NCBI RefSeq assembly: GCF_007827045.1
Contig: NZ_RPFW01000003.1
Span: 186,001-250,000, forward strand
Direction of reading: 5' to 3'
From: Trebonia kvetii
Lineage (GTDB): Bacteria; Actinomycetota; Actinomycetes; Streptosporangiales; Streptosporangiaceae
Length of the DNA stretch: 64,000 nucleotides
Under the pieces are notes generated by a model, which was not told the origin of the DNA, searched no databases, and worked only from the letters and a program-made list of their open reading frames with translations. Both the position numbers and the translations under genes were made by a program. Shown here piece after piece: positions 27,519 through 35,576 of the stretch (position 1 is the stretch's first letter; each line of letters starts with the position of its first letter).

Positions 27519-28106
27519 CTATGGCGTCTCGGCGGCGGTCTCGAGTGCCGTCTCGTGAGGCGTCGCCGGAGCCGGCGTCGTCGCGGGCTGGGCGGGCGTG
27601 CTCCCGGTGGCCTGCAGGTAGCGCCTGGTGGCGACGGCGACCAGACAGATGCCCAGGCCGATCACCCGTACCGTGCCCTCGCTCGGCCATGGCCACAGGT
27701 GGGTCAGCTGAAGCCGCAGCGTGTAAGGGTGGGTGATCTCGTTGAACGACAGGTAGATGACCATGGCTGTGCTTAGGAAGGCGGCGGTCTCCGCGATCGC
27801 CTGCACTCCGTGGACGCCGGCGGGCCGCGCGGCGAGCCGGTCCACTGGCTGCGCCGGGGCGCTACCACGGCGCCTGAGCTGAAGAAACTTGCTCACTGAG
27901 AGCGTGACGATGGCGACAGCGAATGAGATGACTCCCGCGGTGTCGGTCCGCAGTTGCGGTAGGGCGGGCCAGTACGGGAAAGCCTCGTTTCCTGTGAAGC
28001 TGCCGACGAGGGCCGACCCGAACCAGATCAGCACGGCGGTGTAGCCGAGGCCGAAGGCCGCCGATTCGATCGCGAGCTTCCTGTTGTCCCCGCTCCAGGT
28101 ACGCAT
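27519..28106 (-). CDS. Four-helix membrane protein of unknown function
   Basis: About 195 residues from ATG 28106. Four hydrophobic segments (about residues 18-36, 56-74, 100-118, 142-160) alternate with short loops. A basic loop QLRRRGSAPAQP follows helix 2, and the C-terminus is a Thr/Pro/Ala-rich low-complexity tail (TPAPATPHETALETAAETP). No family is recognised. It is divergent from the FhuF-like gene at 28282, with a 175-bp shared promoter region. Confidence 0.7.
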   Translation of the reverse strand: MRTWSGDNRKLAIESAAFGLGYTAVLIWFGSALVGSFTGNEAFPYWPALPQLRTDTAGVISFAVAIVTLSVSKFLQLRRRGSAPAQPVDRLAARPAGVHGVQAIAETAAFLSTAMVIYLSFNEITHPYTLRLQLTHLWPWPSEGTVRVIGLGICLVAVATRRYLQATGSTPAQPATTPAPATPHETALETAAETP

Positions 28107-28281
28107 GCAGCAACTATATGAATTCTGTTCGCGCGCTGAGCGGCTCCCTTTTTCCGACGATGAGGTCGCTCCCACGGCGCCGCTGCCCTCGTGGACGCGG
28201 CAGCGCGGGTGCGATGAGCATTCCGGCTAGCCTTGAACGAGCCAGTTCCAGCGGGGGAGATCGTGGCGGAGGTGAACGGGA

Positions 28282-29175
28282 GTGCCTGACGCGCGAGGGA
28301 ACAGCGGGCTTGACGGCCTGGCTGCTCTTGGCCCCTTCTTCGCCGTCGGGTGGCACTCCATGGATGCGGCACCTGCGGCGCCATGGCGAGCGGGCAGCGA
28401 ACTGGCCGGCCCGTCTGACGCGCTGGCGGCGCGCATTACCGCAGTCCGCGCGGCCCTGGCCGCCAGGAGCGGGCGCGGTCCATTGGAGGTGGAGCCGCGG
28501 GTGGCAGGCTCCGCCGTCCACCTGGGACTTGTGGCGCGGCTGATCGCGCCCGCGCTGGGCGTGGCGGTGCTCCGCTGCCCCATCGACCTGCGGCCCGGCG
28601 GGCTGTGGTGGCAGGAAGAGCTCGGCGGCGCGATGCCGCTGTCGGTCCCCGCCCCGGCCGCGACGGTGCTGGCGGGCACAGCGCGGACGGCGACGGTGTC
28701 GGCGGGCACGGCGCGGGCGGCGACGGCCCCGGCGGTTGCGGCGCGGGCGGCGACGGCCCCCGCGGACATCGCGCCGCCGGTCACTGTGTCCGGGTCCGTC
28801 GCGGATGCGGGCAGCGGTGCTGATCTGGCGTCTGGGGAGCGGGACTGGGAGCGGCGGCTTCTCGACGAGACGATCGGTCCGGTCACGGCGGCGATCGCCG
28901 GGCTTGTCCCAGTCTCCGGTCGCGTCCTGTGGGGGAATGTCGCCTCGGCGGTCAACACGGCGGCGGCCCTGGTGGCCAGGCAGCGCCCGGACCTGGCACC
29001 GGACGCATGGCAGGCCGCGGCCCGCCTGCTCGCCGATCCCCGGCTGCGCGGCGAACCCTGCCCGCCAGGCCCGGCGTTCCGCCGGTCAAGCTGCTGCCTG
29101 TTCTACCGGCTGGCACCTGGCGACCCGGCGGCCCTCTGCGGCGACTGCGTGCTCGGCGCCCGTCGCGCCCGCTGA
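28282..29175 (+). CDS. FhuF-like (2Fe-2S) protein, possible ferric reductase
   Basis: 297 residues. The C-terminus carries the FhuF-type iron-sulfur motif, CC-x2-YR...C-x2-C (SCCLFYRLAPG then CGDCVLG), which in FhuF binds an unusual 2Fe-2S cluster used to reduce ferric siderophores. The N-terminal half (about residues 1-125) and the segment before the Cys motif (WGNVASAVNTAAALV) are also FhuF-like. Between them lies a repeat tract of four 10-residue units (about residues 127-166). No siderophore genes are nearby. GTG 28282 follows GGGAG. Confidence 0.75.
   Translation: MPDARGNSGLDGLAALGPFFAVGWHSMDAAPAAPWRAGSELAGPSDALAARITAVRAALAARSGRGPLEVEPRVAGSAVHLGLVARLIAPALGVAVLRCPIDLRPGGLWWQEELGGAMPLSVPAPAATVLAGTARTATVSAGTARAATAPAVAARAATAPADIAPPVTVSGSVADAGSGADLASGERDWERRLLDETIGPVTAAIAGLVPVSGRVLWGNVASAVNTAAALVARQRPDLAPDAWQAAARLLADPRLRGEPCPPGPAFRRSSCCLFYRLAPGDPAALCGDCVLGARRAR
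28660..28779 (+). repeat. In-frame 4 x 30-bp tandem repeat inside the FhuF-like gene
   Basis: It encodes ATVLAGTART, ATVSAGTARA, ATAPAVAARA and ATAPADIAPP in tandem, a diverging Ala/Thr-rich linker. It is not needed for the fold and probably varies in copy number between strains. Confidence 0.75.
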
Positions 29176-29311
29176 TCAGCCGCCGGCGCGGCCCGCCTAC
29201 CGTCGCGGTCGGGTGCCCGCTTATCGGCCGCCGTCGGAGGCCCGTTTGCCTGCCGCCGGGGCGCACCAGCCGCCATGGTCCGCTTATCAGCCGTGGTCGA
29301 ATGCCCCGCTA

Positions 29312-30199
29312 TCAGCCGCCGTCGGCGCCCGGTGCGCTTGCCGCTGCCGCCTCGTCTAGGGTGGCGGCCCAGGTGGCGAGCAGTTGCAAGGCGTCGTCGG
29401 AGGAGGTGCCCGGCTCGGCGGTGTAGGCGGAGATCCGCAGCCCCGCGTCGGCGGCGAGGTCCAGCGCCTCATAGGTGAGGGTCAGGTCACCTACGGCCGG
29501 GTGGTGGAACCGCTTGGTGCCGGTGCGGTGGAGGCGCACGTTGTGCGCGGCCCACCAGACGCGGAAGTCCTCGCTGCGCGTGGACAGCTCCCCGATGAGG
29601 TTCGACAGCGCCTTGTCGTGCGGTGCCCGCCCGGCCTCGGTGCGCAGCATCGCGACCACGTCCTGGGCCTGCCGTTCCCACTCGGGGTAGAACGCCTGCG
29701 CGGCGGGGTCGAGGAACAGGAAGCGGGCGTTGTTCGCCGGCTGGGCGGGGCTGCCCAGCACCGGCGAGAACAGGGCCGCGCCGAGCCGGTTGGCGGCGAG
29801 GATGTCCGTCCGCGCGTTGCGGATATAGGCGGGCGCGGTCATCGCGTCGAGTATGCGCTGCACACTCGGCCTGACCTGCTGCCTCGCGGGGCGCCGCGGC
29901 GCGTGCGGCCCGGCGGGCGCCGCCGCCCTGGCCAGGTCGAACAGGTGGGCGCGCTCGGCCTCGTCGAGCTGAAGCGCGCGGGCGATGCCTTCGAGTACGC
30001 CCGCCGACGCGCCGGCTGCGCGGCCGCGCTCGAGGCGAACGTAATAGTCGATGCTGACCCCGGCGAGCAGCGCGACCTCCTCCCTGCGCAGCCCGGCGAC
30101 GCGCCGGTTGCCGCCGTAGGCCGGCAGGCCTGCCTGCTCCGGGGTGATCCTGGCGCGCCGGGAGGTCAGGAAGTCGCGAATCTCATTCCCGTTGTCCAC
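29312..30199 (-). CDS. XRE-family regulator with MmyB-like ligand-binding domain
   Basis: 295 residues. An N-terminal HTH_31/XRE domain reads RRVAGLRREEVALLAGVSIDYYVRLERG (about residues 32-59). A C-terminal PAS-like MmyB ligand-binding domain carries AYIRNARTDILAANRLGAALF (about 125-145), EDFRVWWAAHNVR and GDLTLTYEALDL. These regulators usually respond to fatty acids or other small molecules and control an adjacent reductase; no adjacent reductase is seen here. Its start GTG 30199 is followed upstream by a gene-poor stretch. Confidence 0.9.
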   Translation of the reverse strand: MDNGNEIRDFLTSRRARITPEQAGLPAYGGNRRVAGLRREEVALLAGVSIDYYVRLERGRAAGASAGVLEGIARALQLDEAERAHLFDLARAAAPAGPHAPRRPARQQVRPSVQRILDAMTAPAYIRNARTDILAANRLGAALFSPVLGSPAQPANNARFLFLDPAAQAFYPEWERQAQDVVAMLRTEAGRAPHDKALSNLIGELSTRSEDFRVWWAAHNVRLHRTGTKRFHHPAVGDLTLTYEALDLAADAGLRISAYTAEPGTSSDDALQLLATWAATLDEAAAASAPGADGG

Positions 30200-30574
30200 A
30201 AATCCCAGGCTACGGCCGTATCGTGACCGCTGGGTGGCCCTGTCGGTACCTGGAACGCCAAGCCCGCCGAGCTGCCGGGCAGCGCCCGCCTGCTGACGGC
30301 ACCACTCGGCGGCCGGGAACGGTTAAGGTCGGACGGTGGAGCAGGACTGGGGCAATTTCGCGGTCGTCGCCCTGCGCGCGCTCGCCGATCATGGAGCAGA
30401 TGCGTGCCCGGCAGGTGCCGCAGACGGTGCAGGCGCCGGTGGCCTTGGCTACCTCCCCGGATCCGTTCTGGTGCGCAACGTCACATTTGGCGGCGGAGCG
30501 GGCCGGCACGACTGAGCGCACCGGCCCGCCGCATGGGACCGCCGCTTGGAAGCCGTTCCCTGAGAAGCGTCGCC
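30200..30574. other. Intergenic stretch without a supported gene
   Basis: Possible short frames exist on both strands. One is plus GTG 30336 to 30512 (58 codons). One is a minus frame ending near 30210 with a Cys-rich part (TVCGTCRARIC). Neither matches a family I know and they overlap one another, so I leave them uncalled. Confidence 0.4.
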
Positions 30575-30979
30575 TTAGAAGTCATCGTCGAAGGCGACGT
30601 CCCCAATGACGCCTACCTGGTAGGCAGAGACCCGGCGCTCGAAGAAGTTGGACAGCTCCTGGACGTCCTGCAGGTCCATGAACGCCAGCGGGTTCCGCGA
30701 CCCGTACAGAGGCTCAAGGCCGAGCTGGGCGAGCCGCCGGTCGGCAACGTGCTCCAGGTAGCCGCGCATGTCGGCGAGGGACAGGCCGGCCACGCCCTGA
30801 CCGAGCAGGTCCTCGGCGAACCGGGCCTCGCAGTCCACGGCCTCGGCAACCATCGCGCGGACCTGGCGGGCCATCTCATCGTCGAACAGGCCTGACTCCT
30901 GTGCGCGGACCGTTTCCACCACGTCGAAGGCGAATGCCATGTGCATGGACTCGTCGCGGAACACCCAGTTGGTGCCGCT
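30575..30979 (-). pseudogene. nrdB: nrdB remnant: C-terminal part of class Ia ribonucleotide reductase beta subunit
   Basis: The frame begins inside the protein at GTNWVFRDESMHM and continues normally to the usual C-terminus (YGSRNPLAFMDLQDVQELSNFFERR, end VAFDDDF). Only the last two iron ligands, Glu and His of RDESMH, remain. The N-terminal 180-200 residues, with the other iron ligands and the radical tyrosine, are missing, so it cannot form the di-iron-tyrosyl cofactor. It is joined to nrdA at about 30975-30979 in a different frame. The first 12 residues of its longest open frame are nrdA sequence read out of frame. Confidence 0.92.
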
Positions 30980-32924
30980 TGAACAGGTTCGACACCTGCG
31001 GCTCGATGCACTCATAGCAGCCGGCGATGGAGGCGATCGTGGCGGTGGGCGCGATCGCGATCAGCAGCGAGTTTCGCAGCCCGGTCGCGGCGATCCGCTT
31101 GCGCAGGTCCGCCCAGCGTTCGTGCTGGGTGACCTCGGCGTCCCACAGGTCGGGTTGCAACTGCCCGGCCGCGGCCCGGGTACTCGCGAACTCCGGATGA
31201 GCTCCGTGCTCTTCGGCCAGTTCCGCCGACGCCTCAAGCGCGGTCAGGTAGATCTCCTCGGCGATCCGCGTCGACAGTTCGCGCGCCGCGTCCGAGTCGA
31301 AGGGCAGCCGCAGCGCGAAGAAGACGTCCTGCAGCCCCATGACGCCGAGCCCGACCGGCCGCCAGCGCGGGTTGGACGCCGCCGCCTGCTCAGCCGGGTA
31401 GAAGGTCAGGTCGATGACCCGGTCGAGGAACGGCACCGCGGTCCGCACGGTGGCGCGCAGCTTGTCCCAGTCGACTCCGGCGGCACTCTCGGCTGTACTG
31501 GCGGGACCCGCGGTCAGGTGCCTGGCCAGGTTGATCGAGCCGAGGTTGCACACGGCGGTTTCCGTGTCGGTGGTGACCTCGGTGATCTCCGTGCACAGGT
31601 TGGACAGGTGCACCACGTTCCCGCTGTCCCTGGTCTGGTTGCACTTGGCGTTGCTGGCGTCCTTGAAGGTCATCCAGCCGTTGCCGGTCTGCGCCAGGGT
31701 GCGCATCATCTTGCCGTACAGGTCGCGCGCCTTCACCTGGCGTACGTGCCTGCCTGCCGCCTCCGCCGCCAGGTACTCCCGGTCGAATGCCTCGCCCCAC
31801 AGGTTGGGCAGTCCCGGCACGGCGTCCGGGTCCATCAGCGACCACATCTGGTCCACCTCGACCCGGCGCATGAATTCGTCGGGTATCCAGTTGGCCAGGT
31901 TGAGGTTGTGCGTACGGCGGGCGTCCTCGCCCGTGTTGTCGCGCAGTTCGAGGAACTCCTCGATGTCCGGGTGCCACGGCTCGAGGTAGGCGCAGGCGGC
32001 GCCCTTGCGCCTGCCGCCCTGGTTGACCGCGGCCACCGAGGCGTCGAGCGTCCGCAGGAACGGCACGATCCCGTTGGACGCGCCGTTGGTGCCCCGGATC
32101 AGCGCGCCGCGTGACCGGATACGTGACCAGCCGATGCCGATGCCGCCGGAGAACTTGCTGAGCCTGGCGACCTGCGCGTAACGGTCGTAGATCGAGGAGA
32201 GGTCGTCGCGCGGCGAGTCGACGAGAAAGCACGACGACATCTGTGGATGGCTGGTACCCGAGTTGAACAGCGTCGGCGAACTCGGCAGGTAGGCGAGCGA
32301 CGACAGCAGCCGGTAGAAGCCGATCGCCTCCGCGGCCGACCGCGACAGGCCGCACGCCACCCGCAGCAGGAAGTACTGCGGCGTCTCGATCACCAGCCTG
32401 GTCCCCGGGTGCCTGAGCAGGTATCGGTCGTAGACCGTCTTCGCACCGAAGTACTCGAATTCCCAGTCGGCGCCCGGCGCGATGGCGTCGTCGAGCTTGC
32501 GCGCGTTGTCCTTGACGAAGGCCGCGGTCGCGTCGCCGATCAGCCCCTCGGCGTGTCCCAGGCTGATCGACTGGCTGAAGGACGCGATGCCCTGACCGCG
32601 CACCTCCTTGTCGATGTAGCCGGTCAGCAGCCGGGCCGCGAGCCGCGAGTACTGCGGCTCCTCGCCGGTCATCTCCGCCGCGGTCTGGATCGACAGCCGG
32701 TCGAGTTCGGCGGTGGTGGCGCCGTCGTACAGGCCGCTGATGGTCTTGAGCGCGACCCGCAGCGGGTCAACCTCGGCGAGGCCGTCCGCGCAGCGCTCCA
32801 CCGCGCGGACGATCTTGTTGACATCGACGGGTTCTGTGTCCCCGTTGCGCTTGCGGACGCGCATGCGCGCCTGCGCGTGCCCGGCAGTGCTTGGCAGGGA
32901 TTGGCTTGGGTCGGTGACCGTCAT
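30876..32924 (-). pseudogene. nrdA: nrdA, class Ia ribonucleotide reductase alpha subunit, 3' end deleted
   Basis: Start ATG 32924 with a GAGGAGAG ribosome site. An ATP-cone (RVRKRNGDTEPVDVNKIVRA) and the ten-stranded barrel follow, with the redox Cys in QMSSCFL, the active-site NLCTEI and the second redox Cys in AVCNLGS. The protein is normal up to IEPQVSNLFKR (about 30980). The remaining 130-170 residues, with the tyrosines of the radical path and the C-terminal Cys pair, are gone and replaced by about 33 out-of-frame codons of nrdB. It is therefore not expected to work. A cobalamin riboswitch upstream shows that the locus was B12-repressed when intact. Confidence 0.93.
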
Positions 32925-33047
32925 GGCTCTCTCCTCGCGAGCGTTCAGGAAAGGCCCTGGCCTGCACGGTGGCGCGACGAGACTGCGATCATGCTGTGTC
33001 GACGGCATGACGCGGTGCCCGCCGGCCGTCCCGCGCGGCCTGAGCCC

Positions 33048-33070
33048 GCCGCGCGCCTTCGGCGCGCGGC
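33048..33070 (-). promoter_or_regulatory. Hairpin between riboswitch and nrdA (expression platform candidate)
   Basis: A perfect 10-bp stem, GCCGCGCGCC / GGCGCGCGGC with a TTC loop, starts 5 bp after the B12 box. It lacks a T tract, so it more likely acts in antitermination or leader folding than as a simple terminator. Confidence 0.55.
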
Positions 33071-33071
33071 A

Positions 33072-33262
33072 CGCTGGCAGGTCTTCGGACTCACGGGCAC
33101 GGCGCCATGGCTGGCGCCTCCTACTGACCGTCGCTTCCCAGGCCTGGATGGCCCAGTGCTGCTCGCGCCGCGCGCCTGCGCGCACGGCACGGACGGTTGT
33201 CGTTCCCGTTCACCGCTGCGGGGCAGTCCCGGAATCGCACCGGGTTCCCTGTTGCCTCCGCG
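33072..33262 (-). ncRNA. Cobalamin riboswitch in the nrdA leader
   Basis: Read on the minus strand, the conserved blocks occur in order: GGGAACCCGGTGCGATTCC, GGGACTGCCCCGCAGCGG (33213-33230), AGCACTGGG, CCTGGGAAG, and the B12 box GTGAGTCCGAAGACCTGCC (33076-33094). This is the standard AdoCbl riboswitch. In Streptomyces the same element turns off class Ia nrdAB when B12 feeds the class II NrdJ enzyme. Here the genes it controls are broken. It lies between cbiB (upstream, same strand) and nrdA. Confidence 0.95.
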
Positions 33263-33369
33263 GACCTGGATGGCTCGCGGAACCAGCTGCGTGCAGCACC
33301 ATATCTAGCGGCTCTGACATTTCCAAGCACCACATGTCGTGTCGGCGCGCCGAATTTGCCTATCCCTGG

Positions 33370-34377
33370 TCAGCGCGCCTTTCCCGCGGCAGCGGGTCCA
33401 CGGGAGCGCCAGGCGAGCGCGATGGCCGCGCAGCTGACGGCTGCGGCGGCGGTGACCGCCCGGCTGAGCCGCGCGGCCCTGGCGATGTCGTCCACCCCTG
33501 GCGCGCGGCCCGCCGCGTTCAGCACCGGACGGTCCTCGACGTGCGAACCGTAGTCGTTGCGCCCGCCGAGCCGGAGCCCGAGCGCGCCGGCGAAGGCTGC
33601 CTCCGCCACTCCCGCGTTCGGGCTCGGGTGGCGGCGTCCGTCCGCACGGGCCACGGAAAGCGCTGCGCGCCAGGTCCCGCCGGCGGCCGGCGCGACCGCC
33701 GCGGTGAGCGCGGCCGTCAACCGGGCCGGCAGGTAGTTGGCGAGGTCGTCGGCGCGGGCGGATGCCCAGCCGAAGTTCTCATAGCGCGGGCTGTGGTGCC
33801 CGACCATCGCGTCGAGCGTGTTCACCGCCCGGTAGCCGAACAGGCCGGGCAGGCCGGCTACCGCGCCCCACAGCAGCGGCGCGACCACGGCGTCCGAGGT
33901 GTTCTCCGCGACCGACTCGACCACGGCCCTGGCGATCTCCGCCTTGTCAAGCGAGTCGGTCCGCCGGCCGACCAGGTGAGTGAGCCGCCGTCGAGCGGCG
34001 GGCAGGTCGCCGCGCCGCAGGTGCGCGGCAACGGCGTCGGCTTCGCCCGGCAGCGTCCGCGAGCCGAGCACCGCCCAGGTGCCCACGGCGGTGGCCGCCG
34101 CGAGCCACGGCGCGGGCAGGCCGCGCGCCGGCCGGCCAAGCAGCACCGGCGCCGCGACCAGGAGTGCGGCGTAGCCGGTTCCCGCCATGCGGTCGTCGCG
34201 CCAGAGCAGGGCCTCGAGGCTCCCGGCGGCGGCGCCGAACAGGGCGACCGGATGGCCGCGCCGCGGATCGCCGGCAAGCTGGTCGAGCAGCACGCCGGCG
34301 ACCAGCCCCGCCGCGGTGGCGCGGGCACGACTCCTGCGGGCAAGGGCTGGCACGGCCACCAGAGTAGGAGATGGCAT
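33370..34377 (-). CDS. cbiB: Adenosylcobinamide-phosphate synthase CbiB/CobD
   Basis: A 335-residue integral membrane enzyme that attaches (R)-1-aminopropan-2-ol (phosphate) to adenosylcobyric acid in late B12 synthesis. Family motifs are LLDQLAGDPRRGHPV (about residues 30-44), VESVAENTSDAVVAPLLW (about 154-171), YRAVNTLDAMVGH and ENFGWASARADDLANYLPARL (about 200-220), and NAGVAEAAFAGALG. The length is normal and there is no visible defect. It is divergent from the cobC remnant (27 bp apart) and upstream of the nrdA riboswitch. Confidence 0.92.
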   Translation of the reverse strand: MPSPTLVAVPALARRSRARATAAGLVAGVLLDQLAGDPRRGHPVALFGAAAGSLEALLWRDDRMAGTGYAALLVAAPVLLGRPARGLPAPWLAAATAVGTWAVLGSRTLPGEADAVAAHLRRGDLPAARRRLTHLVGRRTDSLDKAEIARAVVESVAENTSDAVVAPLLWGAVAGLPGLFGYRAVNTLDAMVGHHSPRYENFGWASARADDLANYLPARLTAALTAAVAPAAGGTWRAALSVARADGRRHPSPNAGVAEAAFAGALGLRLGGRNDYGSHVEDRPVLNAAGRAPGVDDIARAARLSRAVTAAAAVSCAAIALAWRSRGPAAAGKAR

Positions 34378-34403
34378 AGTGGGCGTGACGGCGGGAGGCG
34401 CGG

Positions 34404-35188
34404 TTGAGTTTCGACCTGTCGCATCACGGCGATGCGGACATCGTTCGCGGGCTTGTCGATCTCGCGGTCAACGTGCGGACGGGCGGGACACCGGGCTGGC
34501 TCGCCGCCCGCATCCTCCAGACGGACCTCGCGGCGTACCCGGACCAGCGGGCGGCACTCGCCGCGGTGGCGGCCAGGCACGGCCGCGCCGACGGGGAGGT
34601 GCTGCTGACCGCCGGGGCAGCCGAGGCCTTCGTGCTGCTCGCCAGGTCACTGCGGCCAAGGCGCGCCGTCGTGGTGCACCCGCAGTTCACCGAGCCGGAG
34701 GCGGCGCTGCGCGCGGCCGGCCACGACGTTGAGCGGCTGATCCTCCCGTTCCCCTTCACCCTTGACCCGGCGGCTGTGCCATCGGACGCGGACCTGGTCT
34801 TCATCGGCAACCCGACCAACCCGACCTCGGTGGCTCATTCCCGCACGACGCTGCTCGGGCTCATCAAGCCCGGCCGGATCGTGGTGATCGACGAGGCGTT
34901 CGCCGACTGCCTGCGGGAGCGAGAGTCGGTAGCGGGCCACGGTGACCTCACCGGGCTCGTCGTCATCCGGAGTCTCACCAAGACCTGGGGTCTAGCGGGT
35001 CTGCGGGTGGGCTACCTGCTCGCCGCGCCGGACATCATCCGGCTGCTCGCCGCCGCCGGGGCTTCGCGGTCCGCCGTGGCGAGACCTTCCCCGGCCTCGG
35101 CCCCGGCTGGATCCGCGTCGCGGTACGGGACATCGCCACCTCCGAGGCATTCGCCGCGGCGCTCGCAGACGCGCGATGCGAAGATTGA
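34404..35188 (+). pseudogene. cobC: cobC, threonine-phosphate decarboxylase, internal deletion
   Basis: A PLP aminotransferase-fold enzyme that makes aminopropanol phosphate for CbiB. The N-terminal part is normal: LTAGAAEAFVLLA, IGNPTNPTSV, VIDEAFADCL, and the PLP lysine motif RSLTKTWGLAGLRVGYLL (Lys in SLTK). After DIIRLLAA (about 35050) roughly 80 residues are missing and the C-terminal part continues in another frame (GFAVRRGETFPGLGPGWIRV, ending ADARCED at TGA 35186-35188). The junction lies in a GCCGCCGCCGG tract. In its own frame it runs without stop into the next gene, giving an artificial fusion. Confidence 0.88.
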
Positions 35189-35192
35189 CGGC

Positions 35193-35576
35193 ATGACGGC
35201 AGACGACGATGTCGCGAAGCAGATCAGCTCGCTCGAGGCCAGGCGCTACCAGGCGATGACCGACGGGGACGTGGAGACGCTCGCTGAGCTGTTCTCGCCC
35301 GACCTCATTTACTCGCACTCGGATGCGAGCACCGACAGCAAGCAGAGCTACCTGGACAGGCTCGCGAGCGGGTACTTCGACTACGGCCCACTGGAGCATC
35401 CGGAACACAGCGTCCTGGTACACGGCGACTGCGCCGTCGTCCTGCACGACATGCGCGGCGAGGTGCTAGTCGAAGGCGCGACGCGGGTGCTGAACAGCAA
35501 AGCGCTCGCCGTCTGGGGGAGAGACGGCGAGCGCTGGCTGCTGCTAGCGTTCCAGCCCACCAAGTACCCGGGCTGA
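35193..35576 (+). CDS. NTF2-like (DUF4440/SnoaL-type) protein
   Basis: 127 residues of cone-shaped alpha+beta fold: ISSLEARRYQAMTDGDVETLAELFSPDLIYSHSDAS is the family N-terminus, and GDGERWLLLAFQP-type strands close the protein. It is often an isomerase, lyase or ligand-binding module; role unknown. Its ATG lies 5 nt after the end of the original cobC frame, and it is read through by the deleted cobC frame, but it is complete on its own. Its 3' end overlaps the convergent MMPL gene by 33 nt. Confidence 0.8.
   Translation: MTADDDVAKQISSLEARRYQAMTDGDVETLAELFSPDLIYSHSDASTDSKQSYLDRLASGYFDYGPLEHPEHSVLVHGDCAVVLHDMRGEVLVEGATRVLNSKALAVWGRDGERWLLLAFQPTKYPG

Noticed and set aside
29180..29340. Degenerate repeats encoding AYQPP-like peptides after the FhuF-like gene
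   Set aside because: Units of about 24-27 bp are recognisable (GCTTATC-GGCCGCCGTCG type) but diverged, in a frame other than the upstream gene, without start or ribosome site. I treat it as low-complexity remnant sequence.
30223..30609. 128-codon plus-strand frame and a Cys-rich minus-strand frame
   Set aside because: They overlap each other, have no ribosome site and no recognisable family. I kept the region as intergenic.
30876..33185. nrdA start at 33185 within the leader
   Set aside because: That frame begins inside the cobalamin riboswitch. ATG 32924 has a good ribosome site and starts right before the ATP-cone.
32247..34407. Two long plus-strand frames across nrdA and cbiB
   Set aside because: Both are shadows of the minus-strand genes and cross the riboswitch; the translations are Arg-rich and featureless.
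34404..35576. A single 390-aa fusion of CobC with an NTF2-like domain
   Set aside because: The part between the two domains is Ser/Pro/Arg-rich and is cobC read out of frame; the genuine CobC C-terminus is present in another frame and the NTF2 part has its own ATG.
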